Shown: in pieces, positions 33,482-46,500 of the stretch | Layout: each line of letters opens with the position of its first letter | How positions within the stretch are numbered: the stretch's first letter is position 1 | Position numbers and translations under genes: made by a program | The notes under the pieces: generated by a model | Databases searched by the model: none | What the model saw: only the letters and a program-made list of their open reading frames with translations | What the model was told of the DNA's origin: nothing | NCBI GenBank assembly: GCA_038501625.1 | Contig: JAZAYU010000052.1 | Location: forward strand, 3,563,955-3,627,954 | Direction: 5' to 3' | Length of the DNA: 64,000 bases | From: Corbicula japonica | Taxonomy: Eukaryota; Mollusca; Bivalvia; Venerida; Cyrenidae

Positions 33482-34698
33482 TTGCAATTTTTACGCGCAT
33501 ATCATCAGAATTGTTTGAATGTCAACGCTTCTAGCACAACAATTGGCAACGTTGAAGTCAGGGCGATAATTAAGTTTTGTGTCGGGATTGAAAAGACGCC
33601 CACGGAGACCTGTAAAATGATCCAGGCATCAAGTACAACGAAGAAATGTTGCAGATCTCTTATATTTAGATGGCACGACATGTTCCGCAACGGAAGGGAG
33701 TCGATAGAGGACGACAAGCGATGCGGCCGACCATCCGTGGAAAAACGTGGCGTTAAAGACAAGGTTCGGCAGCTGTTAAACGAAGATCGACGACGCACAG
33801 TTCGGGAAATGTCTTCAGAACTCGGAGTTTCAGTGTCAACTGTCCATGACTGCCTTAAAGAATACAACATGTCAAGAGTTAGTGCGAGGTGGGTTCCGAG
33901 ACTACTCAAGAATGATGAGCGCGAATGCAGATTACGCTGTTCCCACGAGTTCGTCCAACGCGTTGAAAGAGAGGGGGTTGCATTCCTAGATAACATTATA
34001 ACGACAGACGAAACATGGCTTTTTCACTTTGACCGAGAATCGAAGCAGGAATCGTCCATCTGGAAAGTCCTCCACCAAAGAAAGCACGTGTGCAGAAAAG
34101 CGGCGGGAAACACATGTTTGTGTTTTTCATGGACAGGCGGGGAATGCTACTGCAGCACGGAATCCCGGAAGGACAGACAGTTACCGCAGATTATTACTCA
34201 AAGGTAATATATAAAATATTTTTTTTAAATATAATATTTTTATAAATATATATATATATGATAAAACATGTTTTCGCCATGATGATTTATACTTTATACG
34301 CTATTCATAGAAATCGTAAAATTGTCTAATTTCAGGTTCTACGGCGCGATCTCGTCCAGGCTATCACCAGGGATGGACCTCGACCGCGTAATACTACATC
34401 AGGACAACGCCCCCGGTCACCGTGCTCAGTCTACTCAGTTAGAAATCAGCCTCCTGGGATTCGAGACGCTGGAACATCCGCCCTACAGCCCGGACCTCGC
34501 GCCCATGGATTTCCGCGTTTTTCCGGAAATCAAAGCCCAGCCGCGCAGTAAACGTTTTGATTCCGGAATGGATCTTCAAATCGAAACACAGAGAATAGTT
34601 TCGATATTCAACACTGCCTGGTATGAAGACACATGAGACAAATGGGTCAATCGACAAAGAAAGTGCATCGCGGTTAACGGCGATTACGTTGAAAAATG
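33482..34698 (+). pseudogene. mariner transposase, frameshifted, with an apparent intron
   Basis: The N-terminal helix-turn-helix region (R-W-H-D-M-F, G-R-P-S, then V-S-V-S-T-V-H-D-C-L) leads to the first catalytic Asp in T-T-D-E-T-W-L-F-H-F-D. One frameshift near 34068 moves the frame to P-P-K-K-A-R-V, continuing to D-Y-Y-S-K at 34203. A GT..AG segment, 34204-34335, then interrupts the ORF. It resumes exactly in frame with V-L-R-R-D-L-V, and a second frameshift near 34370 gives D-R-V-I-L-H-Q-D-N-A-P-G-H and P-P-Y-S-P-D-L-A-P-M-D. Thirty-four residues separate the last two Asp, so the signature is DD34D, mariner proper. The two frameshifts make it inactive. Confidence 0.88.
34204..34335 (+). 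other. Putative 132-bp intron inside the mariner transposase
   Basis: It begins GTAATAT and ends TAATTTCAG, lies at an AAAG|GTT junction and is AT-rich with in-frame stops. Its removal restores the family sequence D-Y-Y-S-K-V-L-R-R without gap. mariner transposases are normally intronless. A small insertion that happens to be GT..AG is the alternative. Confidence 0.6.
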
Positions 34699-35228
34699 AG
34701 CCAATATGACGTTTTATGAATGATAACGTTAAAATTTTAGCACCGATATGACGTTGGCGTGCTCCGGGTATGCTTTGGTGTATGTTTTGTTTTATTTGTA
34801 ATTTACTTACTGTTTTATATACATTTTTGTAATTTTTACAGCTGGCTGTAAAAGAATCAAATTTTGTAACTGTGTTTTTCTTATCTTTAAATCATATTAT
34901 TTATTAAAATACAGCAAAAGTCCTTAAACTTCCCGAACACCCCTCGTAGTGTCGAAGTAAACTTTAATCCATTAAATAGGGCATAACTGAAACGATGGTC
35001 ATATGAGTGTAGCGCTAGTATAATTATTAATTTTTTTAAGTAAAACTAAACTATTACATTTTCTTGAAAATAATGTATGCAGAATAACAAAGTACTAAGA
35101 TATAACTGGTTAAATCCAAGAATCCCCAGTCGATCAAAACGATACATACAGAAACGTAATACAGACGTATGATGGAGCTTACACTTCCAAGTAACATACC
35201 TGTATTGCTTCAAGCCGAATAAGAAAGT

Positions 35229-35995
35229 GAAATATGCATTTAAGCAATTTCCGCACTCCGAAATCACAGCCTTATAACAAACACAGCGAAAAGGTGAGAG
35301 GAAAAAATAGCATGTGTTTATAAAAATATCAATTTTAAATAAGACATCATAAACCATAAACAAAAACAAAACACACTGGGTTTCCTCCTTGGAACTGTAA
35401 TTGGCAAAACAATTATCCACTAGGGCTTAAACCAGCTTCTATAGTGCACGGAGCTCACACTTGCCCCAACAGGTTCTATATGAACAAATAAGTACAAGTT
35501 GTCTTCGTGAAATAACTCTAACCCTCCCATAGGCTCAACACTGTTGCTGTAGTCGTGGTCTTGCTGATTTTACTCCAGGTGCTCTGGTTTCGGTAAGATC
35601 ATTGAGTACCCGCCCTTTGGCTTTGCAATGCTATTAGCTTCTTATGTTTTATATGTTTATGTGCTTTTGCATGCAACATTGTTGAGCCGATGGGTGGGTT
35701 GGAGTTATTTCACCAAGACAACTTGTACTTGTTTTGTGATACGAGAACCTGTTGGGGCAAGTGTGGGGTTGGTGCACCCTAGAACCTGGTTTAAACCCCC
35801 AGTGGCAATTTGTTTTGCCACTGACCGTTCCAAGGCGGTATCCCCAAAGGTTCTCTTCTTGTTAATTGTTTGCGACGTCCTATTTGAATTGACATATTTA
35901 TATAAAACATGCGCTCTCTCTCTCTTCCTCTCTTCTTTTTCGCTGCGTGGGGAGGCTGTGTTTTGTGATTGTGACGATTCCTGATATGCATATAT
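35229..35995. mobile_element. Fold-back repeat derived from PLE terminal arms
   Basis: Two inverted copies of the arm seen at 9485-9960 face each other: a degenerate one (35229-35540) and a good one (35560-35995, ending CCTGATATGCATAT). Shared landmarks are CTTGCCCCAACAGGTTCT, GGTTTAAACC, CCAAGGCGG and CTCTCTTCCTCTCTTCTTTTT. There is no coding sequence. The short ORFs here are arm sequence read through. Confidence 0.8.
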
Positions 35996-35999
35996 TGCT

Positions 36000-37430
36000 T
36001 TTTTGCAAACGCACACAAGCAAACAAAACACAAGAAGCTATTAATATTATTGCAAAGCAAAAGGACTAGAGTCTAGTGTCCAAGATGGATGGATGAAATG
36101 ATGGTTATAAGTTTAATGCGAATGAAATCGATTCAGATTTTAAAGTCACGGATGCGCATTTCAAAAACATTACCACTTTAATGTGAATATCTTTCTGTCA
36201 ACATCATTCAGGCCTAAACATTATCCACGGTATTGAAAAGAGCCATTTAACTGATGCAAATACTGCTGGTAGAGCCACAGTAGTTATTACATTACTAGTT
36301 ATCCAAATAGTTTAACATATTAGCCATGTGAGATGACCAGCAGATGTGAAAAGTATAAGTGCAACAGTTTCAAATTCATATTCAAATTACGTATACACCA
36401 ATACTTCTTGGATGACCAACAGGTGTGAAACGTATTAATTTGGGTGATAACAGCTTCTGCACATTAACCTGTATTTTTCAATATTTTATGTCCATACGAT
36501 TGTTAGAGTGGCCTGTTTTGATGTAATTAAGAGTATTTGGATTTAATTGACAGCTATTTTGCATTTTTTGGATTTTAATTAATTCATTTCAATTAACATA
36601 ATTGATTTTTGTGTCAACTATTTATTATTTTCAATTAGCGGAAAAGTTGTTATTAATTATAAATAATAATTATAATTGTAATTGGACCCATGTCTGTTCG
36701 ATAGTTCGAAATTATCGTCTCGTCATATATGGGGCACACCATTGGAAAAAGGATTTTGATCAAATGTTCTGACATTTTACTTTTTGCTCTTTATTAGAAT
36801 GAATATACAATTAATTATCATCTTACATAAAAAATTGGAGATTTTGTTACAATTTTGACAACATATTGTATTTAACGCAAAAAGCTTAACACCTGTAAGT
36901 AGTACCGTCTGTTTAAGTTTATGACGTCATTTCAAAAATTGACATAAACTGTAAGAAAGTACCTTTTCCCGTGACGCATTATATACAGATCTTTCGTCAT
37001 GTCAATTTTCATCGCTATTTCCATCCATTCCTCCACGGGCACGAATGTTATCGCAAAGGCGATCAGTATCCAGATCAACTGGAAAATCCATGTTCTCTGA
37101 TCTAGATCTACAAGTTCTTTGCCCGATATAACGCAATAATCTATAAGCAAATAGTGTAAATCCTGATCAAATGGCATGGATGTACCGACTTATCTTGATC
37201 TACACAATTCGGCGATTCAATAACAGCCATATCCCAGGGAGTAAAGTGTCTATATCAGGTAAATGCATCGACACTGAATAAATATGTCGTTGGTGATTCT
37301 TTATTCAAGTTATTATTAATGGACTATCTCATATTGGCCTAGCAACTCTCTTTTTTGCCCAGTAATTCTCGTATTGGCCCGGTTTTTATGAATTTGATGT
37401 TTTTACTTTGTTGATTATCAAAATAATCAT
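36000..37430. other. Intergenic, AT-rich; one MITE end
   Basis: A single end like that of the 32213 MITE lies at 36958-36978. A minus ORF at 36932-37177 has a hydrophobic stretch, but no splice or homology support. Nothing else is recognised. Confidence 0.35.
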
Positions 37431-37567
37431 TAATCACGTGAATTCAAATTAGCTATGTTATTAGGCCTCAGGCAGACATTTAAGACCTCTGCCTTTGGCC
37501 TCAGGCCAATATTTTTACCCATGGCCCAATAACTAGGTCAATATGAATTCACTTGATTAATAATATT
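37431..37567. repeat. Inverted repeat, about 137 bp
   Basis: ATTAATCACGTGAATTCAAA pairs with the inverse of ATATGAATTCACTTGATTAAT, arms of about 40 bp at roughly 80% identity. The loop carries GGCCTCAGGC motifs. Confidence 0.65.
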
Positions 37568-37682
37568 ATAAAACATAAAAAAGGTTACGGGAAGTCGTAC
37601 ATGATAACAAATGCACAAAAACAACAAACGAATATGCCGGAAGCGCCTAGCCAACCAAACAAGAGAAATACGCAGTACTTAG

Positions 37683-37952
37683 AATCCGTACACCCCCCAA
37701 AATAGTTCAAATATGCCTTTACATAGTCACCCACAGTGATTGACATTCTGCATGATTTAAAATTAGCATATAACCATCAAGGGAGGTAATTGAAACTGAA
37801 AGTTAAAGTAAAGTCAAATCCGTATACACCCCCAAAAATAGTACAAATATGCCTTTATATAGTCACCCACAGTGATTGACATTCTGTATGGTTTAAAACT
37901 AGCATATAACTATCAAGGGAGGTAACTGAAACTGAAAGTTAAAGTAAAGTCA
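37683..37952. repeat. 134-bp tandem duplication
   Basis: AATCCGTA..ACCCCCxAAAATAG to AAAGTTAAAGTAAAGTCA occurs twice in a row (starts 37683 and 37817) with about ten substitutions. Confidence 0.9.
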
Positions 37953-38623
37953 AAAAACCATTTATTCACTCGTGCTAATTAAAACTTACAATAACAATGG
38001 ATTACAAACTTATATATTATAAAGTAAATTCATATTAGATAAATAGAGCTCGTATTGGCCCTGGGCCGAAAGCAGATGGTTTAAATAACTGCACATGTTC
38101 CAGTAACATGTTAAATATGATTTCACTTGATAAATGTAACTTTGTTTTTTTTTTAATTTACACACCATCAATAGTTCTAGATTAAGAGAGATGATGAGAG
38201 ATGCATTAAAACAAAGTGTCAATTTTAATTCTTATGTCCGGCAATATTTAGTAACTCTAGTTACCCGGCTCCTAACGTAATGAAGATTTCAGGTTATTTT
38301 GATACAAACTACATGAACATGAGTATTCAGACGCACTTTGGCAGCCAACTCCGTATTGTTCATTTAATCCGAATTAAGACTAAAATCCAAATCAAGTTAA
38401 GATTCTTGCATTTTCTATCCATGATTTTAGCATAAAATGCTCAATTTAACTTGTCAGTAAGTAATCCCAATTAAACAAATTTTCAAAATGGTGATATTTT
38501 CCCAAGACACGGTGGTGCCACGGTCTGTATTGGTTCGATTTGTTAGCCAGTCAGAATCCTTAAATCTTATATTGGCTAAGAATATCACTGATTGGCCGCC
38601 CAACAACTTCGTATTGGCAATAA

Positions 38624-39058
38624 TATATCCTTGGATTATGTCCAAAACCATATTTCGCTGGTTGCCTTAAGGTCTTAAGGTCTTGGCATGTTCACATTTG
38701 ACCCAGCTCATTTGTGACAACCTAAAAAAGGCGATTTTTAACAAATCTTAAAACTGATACCTGTTTTGTGAAATACACTGATTTTATAATCTTGTAATCT
38801 AATATTGTATATATTGATACACTGATTTTATAATCTTTCTCTCCTACATTAATCCTTGCAAACGCACGAAAGCTTTGTTTTGGCATAAAGACATGCATGA
38901 ATAACCTAAAAATAAGTCCATTTGTTTACCTTTACTTACGGCTACACAAACCCCGTCTTCAGTTTGAAGTTTTACTCTATACAAATGTGAACATGCCAAG
39001 ACCTTAAGACCTTAAGACAACCAGCGAAATATGGTTTTGGACATAATCCAAGGATATA
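38624..39058. mobile_element. 435-bp fold-back MITE
   Basis: Arms of about 75 bp, TATATCCTTGGATTATGTCC running to CATGTTCACATTTG, are repeated inverted at the right end with very few differences. TA-rich flanks hide the target duplication. Confidence 0.85.
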
Positions 39059-39427
39059 TATAAAAATACAAAAAAGTCCTGTGCTGCGAATTCATTTATC
39101 AATATATACAATAAATGTATCGGTTGGTTACTCTGTGATTTTAAAACACATATACCTTTGCCAAACTTACTCATATCAAAAATATTCCAAAAATAATGTG
39201 TTGCGTTTTCATTAGCACTCAGTATATTTTACAAAAAAAATATATTCAAACAACAGCAACCATCAAAATGAAAGACATGCGAATTCAATAAAATAACAAG
39301 CAAATGACCATTTTACAAAATACTTAGAAATTTAATCATTATTTTTGTAGGAACACTTTTAATTTAGATGTAATTGTATTAAAGTTTGATATAACCCTTT
39401 ACTTCGAAGTTAGGTCGATCAAACTGG

Positions 39428-39571
39428 TCCCAAGGTTATTAAGCTGAGTTTGGAAACCAGTCTCAAATCTCAAGCATCTGATTGGCTGAAATGGCGACTT
39501 GTCGCCATTTCAGCCAATCAGATGCTTGAGATTTGAGACTGGTTTCTGTGCTCAGTTTTATAACCTTGGGC
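39428..39571. mobile_element. Palindromic MITE family P5, copy 2
   Basis: A hairpin starting TCCCAAGGTTAT and ending ATAACCTTGGGC with a central GATTGGCTGAAATGGCGAC palindrome. It is flanked by ACTGG on both sides (39423-39427, 39572-39576). Five related copies occur in the window. Confidence 0.9.
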
Positions 39572-40469
39572 ACTGGTGTATATTCTTACAAAAATGAACG
39601 GCTTAGTTGCTGCGAAACGGAAACATGCGACGTTCTGATCTGATTTTGTGGGTGTTTTTTTAGTTTTAGTTTAAACATATTTTATTTCATATACAGTCAA
39701 TTACAAACACAGCAAAAATACGATTTCGAAAACAAAACATTAAGCTGATTTTGTGTGTTCTGAACCTTAATTTATTTTCTCTTACAATTTAAAATCTGAC
39801 AAGAAAAATGCTTTAAATGTCTTTGGTGGACATTGCTCCATTATTAAAGAGAAAACATGAAAGCAAACAACAAAGTTTTCAGACACCGACTTACACACTC
39901 CCACACTTGCACGCAGGCAAGCACACGCGCAACTCACAAGTTATAAATGTATAAAGAAAATGTGCAGGTGTGTCTGTTATATCGTCTACCGAATCATACT
40001 TGTTCTTTGAACCATACATCGGGTATACATCATTGCGGAAACAGTTGTTTTTCAAAATGGCGACCCAAATCGTATTTTAAAAGAGTATTGTACTTCCCTT
40101 TTAAACGCTAGTGCGTGTAAATTTCACACATTACTAATCAAATTATTGATAGGTATTTCCAGGGATTTTCCACATTGACGAACAAGCAACAAGTACGAAC
40201 GTACTTTATAATCCTACACGCACGGTTTATTCCAACCTAGAGACTTGTCAAAACTTTTTAAATTGTTAACTGTTCAAATGTGTTGTTAAGCAGCAGAGAT
40301 AGCAGAGATTGTACTTTAATTTGTTTTAAATTATTAAAATTGTCAATTGACCTTAATAATCCAGATGTATGTTTTTTTGCTGTTGAACTTCATTATATTT
40401 AGAATTTGATTACTTCTTTAACCATCTATAGTACTAATTAATTGTGTTTGTATTGACTGATAGTTTCGA

Positions 40470-40510
40470 CTAAACACATTGCGGAGTCGTTACATCATTT
40501 TCTGCCACAA
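40470..40510 (-). CDS. Gene C exon 8: short terminal exon
   Basis: A strong acceptor (long T tract, then CCTTTCCAG) opens 12 codons in the right phase, ending T-P-Q-C-V and TAG. Alternatively exon 7 reads through its donor to a TAA about 55 bases on. Confidence 0.6.
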
Positions 40511-43500
40511 CTGGAAAGGAAAAAAAAAGTTAATTTAAACTTATGTAAAATATTAAAACGTCATGTACAACATTAATAAACCCCACCACCTCGCGGATTT
40601 CAGCTGTTTTTAAATCGTTGATAATAACAAAAAGTGGAAGACAGAGAGAATTTATTTATAAGAGAAGAATTTTAGGGTCAACAGAAAAACATTAATCCAT
40701 GGGCACGTAATATAAATTTATCGAAAATATAAAAAGATTCTCACCGTCGATTGGATTGAATTGAAGAGAGAGAGTCGATTCAGATGTGCACCACCCACAA
40801 CTACCACCACAGCTTGCTGAAATTATGGCCCCTCCACTCGTTCTGGCAAAATCAGACATACCGGCTAAAAATCCACCTACACGCCATGTAGCCTATAATA
40901 ACACATTTTAATATTAATTTTCTGAATGACTGAGGCGCGTCATATGAGAATGTACCTGGCAAAACCAGACCGGCGTTCCATCCATCATCATACCATGTAA
41001 GCTTTAAAACACAATTTTATATTTTTAATTGAGTAATTGAGGCGCGTCTGTGTACAAGACAAAAATTGTGCTAGATACTGATGTATGGTGTATAGAAATC
41101 ACGTGGTAACGTGGAACGTGGCAGTATTTTAGCATGGATGATGCGGTTGTTCGTCAGTTCAGTGCATCACTTAGATTGTAACGAATCTCCTTTTCGTATG
41201 TATTCAAATTCGAATTACGAAAAGCTGAAAATTGATTGTTTACATTTTAGAAAGTAATGAAGTGGTCATTTGTTATTGTACCCTTACATGACATTTTACT
41301 TCGTTAAGTTTTAAATAACGTCCTGAAAATGAACTTTTATTTTGTTTTAATTTACTATATGGTATCCTAGAGAACCGATAAAAATGAAGCGAATTTATGG
41401 TATTCTGGTACAGTTTTTCAGATTATATTCTGCTGATGTTTTATCTCATGTTTTTAATCGGAATATCATAGTTTATACTTGGTATATGTTGTGATAGGCA
41501 CAGTGTTAAGGTACATGTATACTAGTATTCAGTTTTACGCCCAACAATTTTGTCATCCACATATCAATTTCGAGGGCTCAGCGAGAAACTATCGTATCTC
41601 CACTTTTTTTAATCAAAAATGGTTTTATATCATATTTTGACTTGTTTTCGTAGTCCCCATAATCAGCCACTGACAAAAGAAAAGAAAAATCTAGTATTTC
41701 CTTTTCAAAATTTCAAAAGGTGAACAATCTCGTATCAGCGGTCAGATTTTTTTTGCTCAGTGCGAAACTATCATATCTGCAATTTTTATTTATTTTCTTT
41801 ATACACAGAATGATCATTATATGAATATATGTATGAATATATGTATTGTTTTTGTTAAAAGTAGTGGAATATTATACAATTATTTACTTATTAGCTGGGA
41901 AATATGCTGTGATATTGACCTAAAAAATCGTAATTGACCGAGGCGGTAGCCTCGGTCAATAACGATTTTTGCGGTCAATATCAACAGCATATTTTCCAGC
42001 TAATAAGTAAATAACTGTTTTATTACATGAACTATAAATAGTTTTTCAGAATCTTTATCTTCTATTAATTTCTTGAATTGGTCTTCAGTAATTGTTGCAA
42101 AACGCGACATTGCAATGATTGTTTACTTCGTTAACTTCGTCTGGGACAGGTATCCCACAATTCGTCCTAGTCTAAGGAAGTTATGTAGATGCGCGCGCAC
42201 ACTATTAATGGAAACTTTCGCATTCTATTTATAAACAGGTCAATATCAGCGAAAGCGGGTCAATATCTAGATTTATTGACTCGGTTATTTTGGGGGTGTG
42301 ACCAATCGCGTTGCGTCTATTTATAGTTCATGTAATAATTGCTAATATTTTTGTTACAAATTTATCTTATACACTCAACAAAAGTTCTAATTGGTCACAT
42401 TTTGTCCGTCAATTTTTATTAGAAAAACTTTGAATTCACTCTTTATTTATGATCATATGCCAATATCAGTCTTCAACTTAAGTTTTAATCTTGTTATAAT
42501 TGACTTTTTTACAGTTGTGCTAGAGTTATCCTTAATTTTGCTAAAAATGCATTTTTTGCATAAAAAATCAAGCACACAGAAAATTGCTCTTAATTCCTTG
42601 TTTTGTTTTAATAGGACCCCTCAATAGTAGGAAAAACAGAAAACACGATTAATCAATAGCACATTTGTTTAAATAAACCCCTTTCAAAGTATCCGATTTT
42701 AAAATTACCTCCCTTTTTATTAAACAATGTTCAAATTTTGACCTTGCGCTGTAAGTAAATGGTTTCGGATTTGTTTAAGAAGACAACCAATAAAGATTAA
42801 AAAGACATTAGGTAATTGATTTCTAGACAAAACAGTTCTTTCCACAACCTCTCTTAACGTAGGGAAGAAACGAAACTAGCACACATTGTAAACATATACA
42901 ATGAATGACCAATTAGAACTTTTGTTGAGTGTATTGCGCTTAGCGCAATATATCTGCACACTTACTTGCCTGTAATCAGTGAACTTAATTGACCATTAAC
43001 AACCAGTGTAGATCCTGATCGGCCATTACGTCCATACAGTTTATTAAGACCACGATTTAGACTTATTGTTTTTTATTCATTATATTGTTTTGGCTTAAGA
43101 AACGACCGGTTTAGATTCTGATTGGACTGCAATGGGTTTCATGAAGTTCACGGTTAAATGGCAGTTATTTATTTAGCAACAACTTTGCAACTATGTAGAA
43201 ACAATGTTATTTAACATTTACAACATTCAACACTGAACTTTCTAAACATAATTAACCTATGCTGGTAGATTCTTTGTCTAAGCACTATAATGAATCAAAA
43301 AGTGACATGCCTAACTGACGATCCTGCATGGATGGGAAGGCTGATCTGGATCTACACTGTTTGTCAATTGTTTATTATGTTTACCAATTTAAAGACGATT
43401 GCTACAGTTTTGTCTTTTTCAATAGATTTAGATTTGTTCAGCACTAATGGAAATTTTCTTGTATATTAAAAATATGAAATACCAAAATGACTTGTCACCA

Positions 43501-46500
43501 TGATTGTTGAAATATTATTTAGCTTTTAAATTTGAGACATTCACCGCATGGAGTAAGAACACCCGGATAAAAATGAACCCAATTCAAGTCACAATTAATC
43601 TTAATATAACACTGTATTTTGTATTAAACACAATTAAGTACAGCATGATTTGTAAATTTAGAAAAAATTTGCAAAACAATTTATTTTTACTAAAGAAAGA
43701 TTTCGGGGTAAAGGAATGTTTTTTTAATAAGTGCATTTCTACATAAAATTAAAAAATCCGTCTTTGGAATAATAGAACTTGTCTAACATTTTCTCAAATA
43801 CTATTAAAAACATTATTTTGAAAAAGATCACCAAAGCATGAATGTTACCAAGCCCGTTTGGAAACAGTACTAGTTGTTTAAAACATATTAAAACTATCTT
43901 GCAAACCAGAAAAATGATTAAACTTGTAAACATTAAAGCCTTATACTCATTTATTTGCTGAAGAATATATGGTTTTAAAATTTTAATAAACAAACCTGAT
44001 GATTACAAATAAAGGAATGTATATATATATATATGCTATATGTTTAAGTTGCAAAGCTGTCGTACGTGTTATTTAGTTGTTGTTTGTTTTAAGAAAAAAG
44101 GTGTGCCTTAAACAGGCACACCTCAAATATGAAAATCATAGTATTCTTTTCAATTAGGGCCTACCGATACACAGTGTAATCTCAGTATAACTTTCTAAGT
44201 TACCCCACTTTGCAACGCGCACCTGTTACTTGGTAGTTCCGGTCTGAGATTGACAAATAATAATTGATTAAGACAAACATACAGTAGTCGGCAGTGGTCC
44301 TTTCAAATACGTTTTAATAGGGTCTGGTCGGTCAAAAATCAGCATTATGCATAACAACGTTTGATTATTACATACTAAATGGAAAAAAAAATTGGGTTTT
44401 TATAGATCAGAATATAATATTTCTCTTTTAACCGTTTTAATACTTTGGATAGATTTGTGTGAAACATCGTTATGTAAGAGCCCTTCAGTAACTAAAAAAG
44501 TGTAAAAAATCAAACTTTTATGCTAAAAAATGACAGATTTGAGAAAAAAGAAAAGTTAGAAAAACCTTAAACATTCAGTAAAGTTTATAATACATGATAT
44601 TTACATGTATAAGTTAAAGGTTGACGACCTAAAATAAAACGCCCGTTCCCTTTCATGGATGTTCTTTCATACCCATGAAACATATTTGAAGGCATTTAAT
44701 AGTTCTTTTTAAATAACTGAACCTGTTTCTCCAAATTGAACAGATCTTTGCCATGGCGGTTTTTTTCAATATACTGCTCTTTAAAAAAATGTTCCTTCTT
44801 ATTCTTATACCATTTAAAACATATTCAAACACGATTTCGTAATGTTGTCACGTTCTTTCTCCATTTTACTTCATTAAATAAATATATTTTTGTGTATTTT
44901 TGTCTAAAATTTTTCCAAAGGCTATTTTATTTCGTTCAGTTCGGAGCACTTTATGTTGCCAAATCAAAATAAACAATTCTCGAGTTTCAAAGAACAATAT
45001 GACAATTAATTAGAATATTTATATCATATGATATAAGGAACACTAGTTAATAAATATTTTGTATACTGTTTTCCCATAATTGACTATAATTACTTGTAAA
45101 ACGATACCATATCTATCTATTTGTTTATATGTGTGTGTTGCGCATGAATTATTTTTGTAAATTTTTTTTCACTGTGCATTAGCCAAAATCATGTCGATTT
45201 GCTAATAAAAGTTTGTTTGCTGTTGTTGTTGTTGATGTTGTTGTTGTTTAATCCCTAGTCAGTTTCTTAAAACAACACTTTTCCCCAACAAGCAACGTTT
45301 TCAGCCTCTTACAAATCTACAAGTTAACTTCAAAAGACCATGATCACACCTCCAGCTGGTAAGACCAGGGTCTTTTTAAATCAAGTTACGTAAATAGGTA
45401 AAGATGCATTTAGTAATTAACTTAAAATCAATTTACAAAGATGATTGTTATTCCTGATATGCATGCTTCACTTTTTTGCTAAGTCGACAATAAATGTTAA
45501 CTTCAAAATGCACTTTGGGAAGTTTTATACACACTTCTAACGCTACGCTTATTACCGCTTCTAAACCGGAACTACTATATCAGCAAGGGAAGCCTCTCTC
45601 AATGGGAGCTAACTGTGTATATCGGTAGGACCCCATTGATGAAATATTCTTATATTTTTCATATGTATCTCACAATATGCTGAAGTTTCATTCATTTTTT
45701 AAGCTGTAGCAATTGCCTTTAAATTAAGTTAATGAGAAAATACATTGTGGGCTTCAAATAATGTATAACATTAATTCTGTCTCAAAGTCTATTCATGATT
45801 CATTTCTTAAGATTGGCACAAAACAAGCAATAACAACTGAAATTAACAGTTGGACAAAATGTGCAGATACGATAGTTTCGCGCTAAGCACAATAAAAGAT
45901 AAACTTGTAACAAAATTAATAGCAAATATTTATCTACTTCTAACAAAAACAATATATACCGGTCCATTCTAAATATATTCAGAAAATTATTATTTTTTGT
46001 AAAAACTATTGTATAGACCTGACACATTTTCAAACTTAATGAGGATTTTTTAATATTTTATTTTAAGTGTCAGTAATGTGATCAGATTGGTTATTTATGC
46101 TCAACAGCAGATTTTTAAAGAAATGAAGTATTTCACATTAATAAATTAAACAGTTGTTTTCTTTCTCCTGATCAATTTTACAAAATGCAGTTACGGTAGT
46201 TTCGCACTCAGCCCTCGATTTGTACAGTTTTGTGCAACTTAGTGTTAAGGCAATAATCGTATAACAAATGGTGCATTATACACTTTTACTTTTCAAACCA
46301 TTAAATATATTATATTTCTATTTAACGTTAAAATAATAAATGTATTTAAAAAACAAAACCGTAAACAAGTGAATCAGTAGAACTGATTAAATTAATGCTT
46401 ACCAAACGCTGAACAGACATAAGTTGTTTATATGTACAATATAACTGATTATTTTGAACTTTGGAAAGCAGTCATTGCTATTGAAAAATACCTTCCTTTC

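Larger units (their letters stand above)
33170..34946 (+). mobile_element. mariner-type DNA transposon, 1777 bp
   Basis: Terminal inverted repeats of about 34 bp (start CGAGGTGTGTTCGGGAAGTT, ending with its near-perfect inverse) are flanked by TA on both sides (33168-33169 and 34947-34948), the target duplication of the Tc1/mariner superfamily. The element encodes a DD34D transposase in the plus direction. Confidence 0.95.

Noticed and set aside
35628..36060. Several 60-118 codon ORFs on both strands
   Set aside because: They are reading frames through the PLE-arm repeat. The same peptides recur at 9583-9777 and 49956-50219 with frame changes.
36932..37177. Minus-strand ORF with a hydrophobic stretch (Q-L-I-W-I-L-I-A-F-A-I-T-F)
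   Set aside because: No splice sites in the right phase to join gene C, no homologue in the window, and one end overlaps a MITE terminus.
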